From Tolypocladium sp. Sup5 PDA-1 (lineage: Eukaryota > Ascomycota > Sordariomycetes > Hypocreales > Ophiocordycipitaceae), in NCBI GenBank assembly GCA_000750105.3, contig JPHH03000006.1:744001-808000 (forward strand): a stretch of DNA of 64,000 nt, written 5' to 3'. The notes beneath the pieces were generated by a model. That model did not search any database. It had not been told where the DNA came from and saw only the letters and a list, made by a program, of their open reading frames with translations. The position numbers and the translations under genes were made by a program. How positions within the stretch are numbered: the stretch's first letter is position 1; each line of letters starts with the position of its first letter. Below, in pieces: positions 19,401-29,340 of this stretch.

Positions 19401-20893
19401 GTCCTCGTGGTCCTCTACTTCGTCCTGGTCCTCGCTCTGTGGGAAACGGATTCCGCCAATTGCAGTCGTAAACTCCATCGTTGCCTCGTCCGTGGCGGCT
19501 TCCGCCTGGTCGACCAAAACAGGCCTATCCGTTGGTGCTTTGTTGTGTGATAAAATACCTCCAAACGCCTGGGTGACATCCATCGACATATCTCCTTCTT
19601 GTTCATCGGTCTCGTGGCTCTCCGACGGCTTGATAATTCGTCCAACGGCATGTGTCATGTCCATGTCCATGTCCATGTCCATTTCAGTTCCGTCGTCGCG
19701 TTCGATTTGTTGATCCTGTTTTGATGGTTGAGCTGGGCTCTGACGGCTCGCGGATCCGCTTCTCGGTTGATTGCCCTTCTTAACCCAGCCAAACGACGGT
19801 ATGACTTCCTCTCCATCGTCAATATCCTCATCATCGTCATCACTCCCCAAATTCTGCGCTCCGGCTCTTTGCGCGGCGATTCTGAGTGCTTCGTCCAGTG
19901 TAGAGTCATCAGCAGTCGCAGTTGATCGGTCCGACGCGACAGTGGTACCTGTCACCTCTTCTGTGTCGATAGTCATCATTGTGCCGTCATCGGAGTCGCT
20001 ACTAGATGCCTCATCCTCGTCCTCGGCGATCTCCTCGACCGCATCCGCAGGCTCAGAGTCAGAACTGTATATAGTTGATGCTATCGTGGCGTCATCCATG
20101 CTGCCGAAATTCATGGGAGGAAGGCCCGAGCTCCGGCGGCGTTTGTGCTGATGAAGTTCCTGTTGATTGTCGGGAGACTTGGGAACGCTATCCAGCTGCG
20201 GTTGGAGTGTCTCCCCTCGTTCAACTGCAGCAGAGCTCTGGCCGGAGGACTTGGCCGCTGCCGAGGAGGCTCTCCTGGTTGAATCGGTGGATGTGGTCGA
20301 GTCTTGCATTTCTTCGACTTCATGAAAGGTGTGGAGCGTCGCCTCGGCCGCAAAGGATACCCGTCGGTTGGCTAGCGACTTGCGACGCGCATCTCGCCTC
20401 TCCCACTCTTCTCTCTCCCGCGCGGCAGCTTGCTGTTCCTCCTCGGTTCGGACCGCAATCTTGGAGCCACATGAGTCTCCGCCAGACGAGCTCGAACTAT
20501 TCGTTAAATCGCGACCGTCGCTGGAATTCTCTGCTCTCTGCGCCGCCTTCTTCATAGGCGGGATCTCGGGGAGCGCAGATATGGTCGGTTTGAGGATCGA
20601 CCGCGGAACTTTAATCGGAGCTGCAAGAGACTACAGCACCGTTAGAAATAGTCACAACAAGACAGAATCGGTTTTCATACCGCGCGCCTGTTTCCGTTTC
20701 CCTGCTTCAAGGCGTCGAGCCCTCCGGGACCCATGCTCTTACTCCTAGATTTCTTGCGACTGGCAGCGAGCGAGCTGCCCACATCGACAGTCGCATTCTC
20801 CTTGTCCATAGTTTTGCGCACATCCGTGTGCGCGCCTATGGACCTGCGGCTGCGCCGCGTCGCTGGCAAGGTAGCCTCAGCTGACGGAGGCAT
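16443..20893 (-). CDS. spc7: kinetochore scaffold Spc7/KNL1 (Blinkin)
   Basis: Outer-kinetochore scaffold of the KMN network that recruits Bub kinases and PP1. Exons 20893-20681, 20630-17147 and 17092-16443 give 1448 residues. The N-terminus holds an SILK motif (PRSILKPT, about residue 80) and RVSF (about 160), the two PP1-docking motifs of KNL1 proteins. Six MELT-like repeats lie at about residues 385-555: MDMTHAVGRI, MSMDVTQAFGG, MEFTTAIGGI, MSMELTTVMGG, MDLTLGVGRI and MGMDITTAIGG. A basic disordered stretch follows. The Spc7 domain begins near FLNMTSIRFMELTTTKRRHT and leads into a coiled coil and a C-terminal RWD-type region. The second intron (17146-17093, 54 bp) has no stop in frame, so its retention would add 18 residues. 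Identity is secure; the 5' exon is supported by the family N-terminus. Confidence 0.93.
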
Positions 20894-21317
20894 TTTGGCA
20901 GCGATATTGGAGGCTGTTGCTGCAAGGTGGAGTAAATAGTCGTCATGTATGGAAGATTGATGTTCGTGATGACCGTGTTTGTTTACTTTCATGGCGGGCA
21001 ACGGTACGTACCTTTTCTTGGCACGCCTGATGTCAATCCTGGCCCGTGCGTGCATGCTTGCGAGTGGTCACGTGCAGATACGGTCGAGGGTGGGGAACTA
21101 TCGAAATTCTGTCACGTGCCGATAGCACCCAGTCCAATGTGGGTCACTCGCCTACTGAACCAATCCAAATTTTGCAAGCCCTAAGGCGCGAGTGGCTGCA
21201 AAAAATTGGTGTGCGAATGCCCTACTCCTCCAACCGCCCAAACATCTTCTTGCCTCATCGACCCTCAACGACACGCCCTCTTGTCACGACACCTCCCCCG
21301 GAGCAGGATCAATCAAG
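20894..21317. promoter_or_regulatory. divergent promoter of spc7 and the uS17 ribosomal protein gene
   Basis: 424 bp between start codons. Two CACGTG boxes (21069-21074 and 21113-21118) lie 44 bp apart, and two CCAAT boxes follow (21134-21138 and 21160-21164). The uS17 leader from about 21225 is pyrimidine-rich, as is usual for ribosomal protein genes. Cbf1-type factors act on such genes in many ascomycetes; their action here is inferred. Confidence 0.6.
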
Positions 21318-22105
21318 ATGTCAGTTTGCGCTTTCCCGTCGCCGCACGATCGCCAATACCCCTCGATAGCGCTAACATCATCTTCAGGGCGACCGAGTTG
21401 ACCGTCCAGAGCGAGCGTGCTTTCCAGAAGCAGCCGCACATCTTCCTGAACTCCAAGACCAAGGCCAAGACCGCCAGACCCGGCAAGGGCGGACGACGAT
21501 GGTACAAGGACGTTGGTCTGGGTTTCCGCACCCCCAAGACCGCCATTGAGGGCAGCTACATCGGTACGTGCGAGTGATAATGATGGATTTCCATTTGAGG
21601 GTGGAGACTTGCAGCTCAATTGCGGAAACGCTGGGCGCGCAAAGGAACAATGGAATGGGAGGAGGTTCGGGGGCAGATGCCACCGGGAGAATCGTCGATC
21701 TGTCGCGACCGACACAAGCTGACATGCCATGCAGACAAGAAGTGCCCTTTCACTGGCCTGGTCTCGATCCGCGGCCGTATCCTGAACGGCACCGTCGTTT
21801 CCACCAAGATGCACCGAACTCTGATTATCCGAAGAGAGTACCTCCACTTCATCCCCAAGTACTCTCGTTACGAGAAGCGACACAAGAACCTCGCCGCCCA
21901 CGTCTCCCCGGCGTTCCGTGTTGAGGAGGGTGACCAGGTCACTGTTGGCCAGTGCCGGCCCCTGAGCAAGACTGTACGTCTACTGCGACCCGGTAGTACG
22001 AGTGATGGTCGTGTGACACGAGCTGACTGATGACAGGTCCGATTCAACGTCCTGCGCGTGCTGCCCCGAGCCGGCAAGCAGGTTAAGAAATTCAGCAAGT
22101 TCTAA
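21318..22105 (+). CDS. rps11: 40S ribosomal protein uS17 (S11)
   Basis: Component of the small ribosomal subunit. Four exons: 21318-21319, 21388-21563, 21735-21973 and 22037-22105, giving 161 residues. The first coding exon is only the AT of the start codon. The donor GTCAGT follows directly and the G is supplied after the acceptor at 21387, giving MATELTVQSERAFQKQP. The first intron has a GCTAAC branch point. The body matches uS17/S11 throughout: GGRRWYKDVGLGFRTPK, DKKCPFTG, STKMHRTLIIRREYLH and the basic C-terminus KQVKKFSKF. Length fits the family (yeast protein about 156 residues). The 171-bp second intron is the only one large enough to host a snoRNA. I looked for box C and box D motifs in it and found no convincing pair. 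Confidence 0.96.
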
Positions 22106-22732
22106 ATTGGGCTTCTCTTCTGGCATTTTTGGCGTGATAAACATCAGGGGGGATAGGCTATTCCCACTGGAGGGTCGGGCACCGGAAGTCGATGGGCAAA
22201 TGCTTCTGCTGTAGTTGCAGTTGTGAATAAAAACATTCATGAATGCAACATGAAATATACATCCACGCAACTTGACGAGCTACGTGTGGGACTGTGATCC
22301 GCAATTCAGGCCACTGCAGTTCCTGGAGCCTTGCGCCGGATTGATGCGCCAGATCGACTCGTGACTAGCACATTCGGTGGTGCCTTTGGATGTGCGCCAT
22401 TGTGGCACGATTCATCTCGACTCCGTACTCCAATTATTTCTCGCAACCGTTGCGACATCCTCAAGCTCATTGAACACGCCACGATGACTTGAGGCAGACT
22501 TGTAAGCACTGAGGATACGTACTCGGTCAACGACAGAGGCCTGGTATCTCGTACCTTACTCGTCCTTAGTCCAGCGCTGTACAGTGTGATTATACAGTGT
22601 ATATCGATGCTCGCACGTACCGCAATCGAAGTCATCCATCCTGTGTGCTGCGAAAGGTCGACATTCACCTTTCCCCACGCCATCTTCTGCTTCGCAACAA
22701 TACAAACTGCGCCGTTTCGCGTCTCAGCTGAA
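22106..22732. other. intergenic interval between rps11 and the twin-CX9C gene
   Basis: 3' UTR-like AT-rich sequence to about 22270 including AATAAA (22227-22232 region), then the upstream region of the next + strand gene. No other feature seen. Confidence 0.45.
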
Positions 22733-23722
22733 ATGGGCTGGTTGTCGTCTATATTCGGTACCGACAGATCTGCCGACCCCCTGGGCAAGCTCGATCCCAA
22801 GCTCCGCGAGTTCCTCGAGAAAGAATCGCCAGTCAAATATACGCCGAATCAACAGCAGCCTGCTCCTCCTCCTCCCACTTCGCAAACACAACGCAACGAT
22901 GATCCCAAGGTAGCAAAGCCAGTGGCCGACAGGCCTGCCGTCCCCGCTGCCAGTCTGTACCAAGACGGTCGCTATGCCCACCTGTGGAAAAACTACCGCC
23001 CGCTGTCGCAAGTCGAAGCAGAGTCCGCGACCGACCACGACAAACTGATGAGCGTGCTCGAGGGGTTCAAGGGGCGGAAGGCGGCCATTGGCAGGGCTGG
23101 GCTGGAAAACTGCGCGCTGCAGCAGGAGGAATGGATCAATTGCATGAAGCACGGTAGCTGGGAGGACCAGTTGCAGATGTGCAGGCACCAAGTTCGGCGG
23201 TTCGAAAGGTGCTACACAATGCAGTCGGTATGGCTCTTCCTGTCGCCCGGAAGCACGATCTTGTGAATAGCTCGCTAACCATTCTCGCAGCGATTTTTGA
23301 GAGCCTTAGGATACGGTTCGGTCTTGGGACGGCCCGCCGTGGTCGATGAGGACATTCAGATGCACGCCGACTCGTTGTACCAGCGAATGCTCAAACACGA
23401 AGAGGAAGTCGAACAGGCAAAGAAGGACGGCACGCCGATCCCAGTTTTCGAAACGGCATTGCCCAGGGCCAACACCAGCGCAGTAACGCCAACAGAAGAG
23501 GTGGAGAAGCAATGGAAGGAGAAGCTGGACAAGCTGCCCGAGGATGAGCGTGCAGTGGAAGAAGCTGCGCTGAGAGCCGATTTGCAGGCCAAGGCCGACG
23601 TCGCGAAGAGCGTGAAGAAGATATGGGATGCAAAGAAGGAAGAGAGGGATACGAGGAAGGCCGAGGGACAATCGACCATGGCAGACAGCGTCGCCGCTCT
23701 CTTTGGGCGAGGCGGGAAGTGA
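22733..23722 (+). CDS. twin-CX9C (CHCH-like) protein, DUF3128/Emi1-like
   Basis: Exons 22733-23227 and 23291-23722 give 308 residues. The N-terminus is MGWLSSIFG followed by a Pro/Gln-rich linker. Residues 127-160 carry two cysteine pairs with the spacing C127-x9-C137 and C150-x9-C160, flanked by helical sequence (EEWINCMKHG, RHQVRRFERCY). This is the twin-CX9C signature of small proteins oxidised by Mia40 in the mitochondrial intermembrane space. The best family match I can recall is the DUF3128/Emi1 group, in which function is poorly defined. Unlike classic twin-CX9C proteins it has a long charged C-terminal coiled coil (about residues 185-300). No presequence is evident, which fits Mia40-type import. 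Cellular location is inference. Confidence 0.8.
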
Positions 23723-24301
23723 GACGGTACACGGCTCTCTGGCCGCTGTGTCCACGTTGGATGATGGCCTGTATCGATCTGGGGCAGTGTGGGCCGTGGC
23801 ATCACGAATGCTGCAAAGGTGCCGCAACGATGGGTGTACAACACTGTACGATATGTAAACCTCTTAGATACCAACACGTTTGTCTCGAGTATGCGACCTG
23901 GACTCAACCGATATACAGCCCACCCAGATACGTTTCATTGCCATTGTGTCCATTGCCAACACATTACTGAGAACCTACAAGGTCGTCTCCATGAAGTCTC
24001 GAGGCGCCATGTCGAACAGGATTCGTCCTGCCGCGCCATGGCTATTTGCATAGCAAGAGCTGCCGCCTATTTCTTTATAAATCCCTGAACTGCCATACTG
24101 CCATCATCTATGCCAAGGAGGTTCCTCCACCGCACTGCTACTCTCTCAACTTCCGTTCGGTCCTGGTCCCACCAGCCAATAGGAACATCGCCGCCTCCAG
24201 CCCCACGCCAGGAATCCACTGCAAAAACTCGCCGTCCACTCACATCCATGTCTTTTTCATTCATATTAGAAAATAATGCACGCTTTTTCATCAAATCACA
24301 T
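23723..24301. other. intergenic interval upstream of tRNA-Val
   Basis: 3' flank of the twin-CX9C gene and upstream flank of the tRNA gene. No gene or clear element seen. Confidence 0.4.
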
Positions 24302-24375
24302 GGTTTCGTGGTCTAGTTGGTCATGATTTCTCGCTAACACCGAGAAGGTCCCCGGTTCAAGCCCGGGCGGAACCA
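24302..24375 (+). tRNA. tRNA-Val(AAC), intronless
   Basis: 74 nt fold into a standard cloverleaf. Acceptor arms GGTTTCG/CGGAACC (one G-U pair) are followed by discriminator A. The D-arm has TAGTTGGTC in its loop. The anticodon stem is TCTCG/CGAGA with loop CTAACAC, which places AAC at positions 34-36. The T-arm is CCCGG-TTCAAGC-CCGGG. The anticodon AAC reads GTT/GTC valine codons after deamination to inosine. No intron and no encoded CCA, as expected for a eukaryotic nuclear tRNA gene. Confidence 0.97.
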
Positions 24376-24377
24376 CG

Positions 24378-24385
24378 TTTTTTTT
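24378..24385 (+). terminator. RNA polymerase III terminator of tRNA-Val
   Basis: Run of eight T directly after the tRNA 3' end, the standard Pol III stop signal. Confidence 0.9.
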
Positions 24386-25594
24386 GGCATTTTTGGCATT
24401 TTTTACATCGCGTCCATTCTGTCGTGAGACCGTGACTTGCGACGGAATTCGTTTGGGTGATTATTTTTGCCCGAGGGGGGCTGCCGTCAAGGGACCGAGT
24501 GCATTTCTATCATACAGATTAATTTTCTGCTATTTTAATGTTTTAATAGAGTTGGAAGGTTGTACTATTGTTGCCGTCGCGTGAGTGTTTGTACGTACTT
24601 CGTACGGAGTAGTTGGTGATGGTATGGCGGTCTGGTTCAAGACCGATGCATCACGCCTACCCTATACCTGTGCTCGACTTGCTACGACAAATTACCCCGC
24701 GTACGAGGCAACAGCAAAATAATATGACAGGATGCCTGCTTAAGTAGAATGAAATAAACGGGGTTGTTTGAGCCGGCAAGGGTACAGTTTGTTAACAATA
24801 CAGGTTATGGATAATTTTGTCTCGCAACGTGAATGAGGACTTTGGCCAGTCGCTGAACGACGCCTCAACTTGATACGAACCAAGGGTGGCATGGCTGCCG
24901 TAAGACCGCCCACATGACAGACACGTTGATGGGAAAACAACAAAGCAAAGTGGCCATAGGGTGTTTTACAAACGCCATCACAACACGACAACGCCGCACA
25001 TCTACTATTCCATACACAACCATGTTACATCGGCAACATCATGTTACAGCAGCACTGACGATGGGGTGACGGATATCGATACTGTGAGCGCAACGACGCG
25101 TCTACGATATCAAACGCGAGAACGAACGAGCAAGCAAGGACTTCAAAGACAAACAGGTTTTACTATCGGCCTACGGAGGAATAGAAATGTCAAGGGTGAA
25201 ACGAATCGCCAAAACCACAGAGGTAGAAAGCCAAGGATAATGGCGTCAGAGAGCCCTGTTCTCAGGAGAGATTGATCTTGGAACTGCGCGGTGATGAGAA
25301 GCAGAGTGAAAGGCTGCAGCCCACCAATTGTCAAATGACAATGCGTGTTCCGATGGCGAGTAACGACATTTACAGAGTCTGTGATTAGCAACACGCACAG
25401 CACAGGTCAGCAGCTCTGTAGTCAGGGCCTGAGACGACAGGAAAGATACTATCATACACGTCATCACAACAAGCGACCCAGTGTGGCGAGACCAATCGAT
25501 TCGTGTATCGACTAAACTCTCCAAATGTCGTGAGACGCATACTTCTTTTCTTCTTTGTTTGTTCGTTCGTTCGTTCGATCGATTCGGCAGCCCG
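24386..25594. other. intergenic interval, 1.2 kb
   Basis: No gene supported. A TACGTACTTCGTACGGAGTA element lies near 24592-24611, a short palindromic motif that recurs elsewhere in the window (see 52155 and 56815). A GTTCGTTCGTTCG run at 25561-25580 is just past the 3' end of the Bud27 gene. Confidence 0.4.
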
Positions 25595-27385
25595 CTACTG
25601 GCGGGAAAGCCGTGCGGCCTTGAAACGACTCATGCGTTCCGGCCCGCCTTCAGCCTCATCGAGCTCCTGGACGGGCGACTCGTCTTCTTTCAGGAACCCA
25701 CCTTGGCGCTGGATGAACTTCTTGCGCATGCGCTGGTATTCATCGGCCACCGCGTTGTGGTCCATGGAGTCATCAAACTCGTCAGGCGGCGCAGCATTGG
25801 ACGTCGGGTCTCGTTCGACCAATTGGTCGGCCAGTGTAGTCCCGTCGGGCCCCGTTGGTGTCTCACGCTGTTCTTGTTCCATAAACTTGGAAGCAACATC
25901 GAAGGGACCCTTGGGGATGCCTCCACTTGAAGGAGGCCCGTCTCTCGCTTTCTTGAAGCGAGACTGTGTCCGAGGCGCCTTGGGCTCGGTGGCCCTGGAC
26001 GGGCCAGATCGCTCGACGATGTCGCTGAGTGGCTCAACGACGGGCTCTTCTCTTTCCTCGACAACGGGGGTAGCAGGCTCATCGACTGGAGCGATATCCA
26101 GGCTCTGAGCGAACCGCACACCCTTCTTCCCTTCCCCATTGCCCTGCTTGTCCTTGATGCTCGACTTTGATGGCGCGGGCTTGGACGCGGAGGGCGGCGT
26201 TTCGGTACCGTGCTTGACAACAATACGGCCAATGCCTTCATCGTCGTCGACCCCAGAGTCCTCGTCTTCATCCTCAGCAGCCCGGGTGAAGCGCGACTTG
26301 ATGCCGAGACTCTTTTCCAGCTCGAGCATTCGTTGGCGATAGACGTCCGTGACCACGCGGCCCGTTGATCGCCCGAACCTGTCCTCGTCGTCGTAATCGT
26401 CCTCGTCAAAACGGTCATCGCTGTAATCGAAGCTATCACCCTCATCGCCTGTGTCGCCCTCTTCCAGTTGGAGCTCAGCAACGACGGCGCCGACTTCGCC
26501 CATGCTGTACTGGAGCATCTGCTGTCGCATATCGGCATCGTCGGGGTCTTCATCCTCTGGTATCACAGGCTTCTCATTGCTGATAGTTTCCTGTTCTTTG
26601 GCAGTCTTCATGATCTGCTCGACACGCTTTGCTCTCCGCGACAAGTCAGCCAGGGCAGCAGGTGTGGGCGCGTCTTCCGGTATCGCATCGTCTGAGAATG
26701 AGACGGTCTTTTTCGTTGCTGCAGCAGGCTGTGGTGGAACCTTTTCTGACCGGGTTGTACGGTTTGGCTGTATTTGGCTGGGCTTGGACTGTCTAAGCGC
26801 GAGAAGCGACTCTGAACCCTGTTGCCTCGGCTGAGTCTCTCCATCCGGCAGATCTTTTACGCCTGCCTTCTCCAGGGCGTCTCTGACGTGAGGCACCGCA
26901 TCGCCGGGACGGTTCAGGTGATAGGATAGCACGTTGTCGTCGGCGTCCAACTCCTCGATGATTTCGGTGATTGGTTGGCCGTCCTCATCGGTTGCGTCTG
27001 GCTGGCTGATGACTGTGGCCGCGGCATGCTTGTTTTCTGCCGTTTCCAGCTGCTTCTGCAAGCTCTCGATGTTCTTGGTCACGTAGTCTATGCGCCGTTG
27101 CAGGAGGTTCATCATCTGGTCCTTTGGCCGCAGCTCTTGCAGCCCGAAAATCTCGTCGACCTCCTTGCCGTGCAGAAGCTCGCCCTCAAACTCATCGTGA
27201 ATCCGATGCAGCTCCTCGGCCTGGCTGGAGTTGTCGGGAGCGGCCTCGACCTCCTCTTTGAGGGCCTCGTATTCAGCGTCCCATGTCTGCCAGTGCTGCA
27301 GGGCCTTGCGCAGCTGCTTGACGTTTTCCTCGAGCTGAAGCCTGTGCCTCTCAAGGTCGAGAAAGCTGTCTTTGACGCCAGACAT
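25595..27385 (-). CDS. bud27: URI/Bud27-type unconventional prefoldin protein
   Basis: Single exon, 596 residues from the ATG at 27385. The first 120 residues are a prefoldin-alpha-like coiled coil (LERHRLQLEENVKQLRKALQ, then a second helix pair around NLLQRRIDYVTKNIESLQKQ). Between the helices is the loop EIFGLQELRPKDQMMNLL. A long acidic disordered region follows, with KKTVSFSDD and GKKGVRFAQS motifs. The C-terminus has the DUF3835-like segment of Bud27 (SRFKKARDG...MERMSRFKAARLSRQ type, with FKAARL at the end). Bud27/URI binds the Rpb5 subunit and helps cytoplasmic assembly of RNA polymerases. KVSF/RVRF-like sites suggest PP1 binding, as known for human URI; this is inference. It shares a 413-bp upstream region with the divergent GFA gene. 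Confidence 0.85.
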   Translation of the reverse strand: MSGVKDSFLDLERHRLQLEENVKQLRKALQHWQTWDAEYEALKEEVEAAPDNSSQAEELHRIHDEFEGELLHGKEVDEIFGLQELRPKDQMMNLLQRRIDYVTKNIESLQKQLETAENKHAAATVISQPDATDEDGQPITEIIEELDADDNVLSYHLNRPGDAVPHVRDALEKAGVKDLPDGETQPRQQGSESLLALRQSKPSQIQPNRTTRSEKVPPQPAAATKKTVSFSDDAIPEDAPTPAALADLSRRAKRVEQIMKTAKEQETISNEKPVIPEDEDPDDADMRQQMLQYSMGEVGAVVAELQLEEGDTGDEGDSFDYSDDRFDEDDYDDEDRFGRSTGRVVTDVYRQRMLELEKSLGIKSRFTRAAEDEDEDSGVDDDEGIGRIVVKHGTETPPSASKPAPSKSSIKDKQGNGEGKKGVRFAQSLDIAPVDEPATPVVEEREEPVVEPLSDIVERSGPSRATEPKAPRTQSRFKKARDGPPSSGGIPKGPFDVASKFMEQEQRETPTGPDGTTLADQLVERDPTSNAAPPDEFDDSMDHNAVADEYQRMRKKFIQRQGGFLKEDESPVQELDEAEGGPERMSRFKAARLSRQ

Positions 27386-27798
27386 GTCGACGAAGGATGG
27401 AGGCTCACGGGTCCTAGAGGCGGCATCGTAGAAAAAAAATGTCAAAGGCCAGGGTTCGCGGATAGTGGTGCAAGTGGTGCATGCAGGCGAGGCGGCTGAC
27501 TCATCAGAGAACATGGGCTATTGACCCCACCTTTAATGATAATAGTTGCCTGGCGGGTGCGGGTCGTCAGCCACGACGTTGCAGAAGCACTCAACGACGA
27601 TCTGGATAAGCAGCCAATGACCGTACTTCCTGGGACAAAGTGCTACTAAGTTGAGGGCGCCGTTGACATTCTGCCTCTGGAGGCGAGTAGGATGTAAAAG
27701 GGAACGACCAGCCGGACGTGAACAGCCCCCCCGCTTTCTCACTCCCGCCATGTCTCCGTATCCCAAGCAGCACATCCGGGTCTTTCAGCACTGGCACC
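27386..27798. promoter_or_regulatory. divergent promoter of bud27 and the GFA-domain gene
   Basis: 413 bp between start codons. No TATA box or repeated motif stands out. Confidence 0.4.
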
Positions 27799-28872
27799 AT
27801 GGCAGATGCCAACGACACCAAGTTGCTCGAAGCCAAGTGCTTCTGCGGGGCTGTACACATGTCATTTGATATCCCCGTGTCATCCCTTCCCCTGTCCGTC
27901 TATCTCTGCCAATGTAGCTTGTGCCGCTACTCCACCGGCGCACCATGCATCGTTCATGCGCAGTTCCCAGCGGGCTTGCTGCCCAAGTACCTCGGCGAGT
28001 CCAGCGAGGACAAGATGACGTCGTACATCTCCGAGGGAGCTGGCTGCAGCTACGACTTTTGCTCGACCTGCGGGTGCCACATTGGCGGCGTGAGCCTTGG
28101 CCGCGACCAGTGGACCATGGCCACGTCCATCTTCGCAGACCATGGGCCGGAAAACTTCCAGATCACTTCGCATGTCTTTAGCAAGTCGGCCAAGGGCGGT
28201 GGCATATCAAACATGCTGACGCGCATTGGCGATCGTGAGATGAAGAGCTGGAACCCCCCAGACGACGACCCCTCGGCCAAGGTCGCGGAGTCAAAGGCCG
28301 AGGTGGGAAAGGATGGAGAGGACCGTCTGCGCGCTCAGTGCAAATGCGCAGGCGTGTCCTTTACCATCAGACGGCCGACGCAGGCGGTCCTCGACGACAC
28401 GTTCATGTCCAAGTTTGTGTCTCCGCGGGACAAGAAGAAGTGGATGGCCCTATACGACATCTGCAACGACTGCCGCCTCATCACAGGAACCCACGTCATC
28501 GGCTGGACCTTTGTGCCCTTGGCATTGTGCGAGCCGAAGATCGACACGACGCTCAGAATCGGCACGGCAAAGACGTACTCGTCGTCGGAGGGCGTCTTGC
28601 GCTCCTTCTGCGGCGTCTGCGGCGCGACCGTCTTCTATCTCTCGACTCCACGGCAGCCGAGTGAAGAGCGGGCAGTCGTCGACATTGCAACCGGGATACT
28701 GCGGGCGCCAGAGGGGGCCATGGCAGAGAACTGGCTTACGTGGAGGACGCGCCCGGCGTTCGCAGCGAGCGGGATTGATTACGACAAGGACTTTGGCGAG
28801 GCGTTGGACGAGGGGATGAAGGTTTGGGCAAAGGAAAATTACGGCGAGGAGTTGAACATGGAAGTTGGCTAG
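27799..28872 (+). CDS. protein with two GFA (glutathione-dependent formaldehyde-activating-like) zinc domains
   Basis: Single exon, 357 residues from the ATG at 27799; no earlier ATG exists in frame. Two CENP-V/GFA domains are arranged in tandem. Domain 1 (about 10-140) has ligands KCFCG, CQCSLC and CSTCG. Domain 2 (about 180-320) has QCKCAG, CNDC and CGVCG. Each set gives the Cys pattern for the structural and labile zinc sites of the fold. In bacteria members accelerate formation of S-hydroxymethylglutathione, but most fungal paralogues are uncharacterised, so a formaldehyde role should not be assumed. Both domains appear intact. No signal peptide is seen and a cytosolic location is likely. 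Confidence 0.88.
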   Translation: MADANDTKLLEAKCFCGAVHMSFDIPVSSLPLSVYLCQCSLCRYSTGAPCIVHAQFPAGLLPKYLGESSEDKMTSYISEGAGCSYDFCSTCGCHIGGVSLGRDQWTMATSIFADHGPENFQITSHVFSKSAKGGGISNMLTRIGDREMKSWNPPDDDPSAKVAESKAEVGKDGEDRLRAQCKCAGVSFTIRRPTQAVLDDTFMSKFVSPRDKKKWMALYDICNDCRLITGTHVIGWTFVPLALCEPKIDTTLRIGTAKTYSSSEGVLRSFCGVCGATVFYLSTPRQPSEERAVVDIATGILRAPEGAMAENWLTWRTRPAFAASGIDYDKDFGEALDEGMKVWAKENYGEELNMEVG

Positions 28873-29340
28873 ATACCTACCTAGACTGCCATGAATTGCC
28901 TAGGTAAAGCGACGGTGTTGAGGATTGAGTTGTGATGGGAGCAGCAAGTGCCGATGTTGCATTGTGAATGCGATGGCGGTTCTGTTCTTGCAACGCCATC
29001 CATCGCTCGTTCGTGATGGTCGTGTCCGTATAAAGTATGGCGCCGTCAACCACGCCGACGGTATCCGCCAAGCTAGCTGAATATCCGTCAAGCTGAGAGA
29101 GTATCTCCTTTCATGAGGGACGATATCTTGAAAAATACAAATGCATCAGCCCCGAGTCTGAAGACGTCTCAAGCCTCAGCTTCGTGGTCAGAGCCCCAGA
29201 GGTCAAGCCTCTCTCGCAGCCCACGTCAGCGCGGATTACCCGAACTTCCAGCGCCGATTACGGAAAACCCGCATTCATCTCACGTCCCGCCCCCGACTCC
29301 CTCGCACAACGTCGCGACGTGCCGGGCCTGAGCAAACTCG
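28873..29340. other. intergenic interval between the GFA gene and FPGS
   Basis: 468 bp. Contains the upstream region of the + strand FPGS gene. No clear motif. Confidence 0.35.

Noticed and set aside
21564..21734. Box C/D snoRNA in the second intron of the uS17 gene
   Set aside because: An ATGATGG near the 5' end and a CTGA near the 3' end occur, but the CTGA coincides with the splice branch region and no terminal stem is visible.
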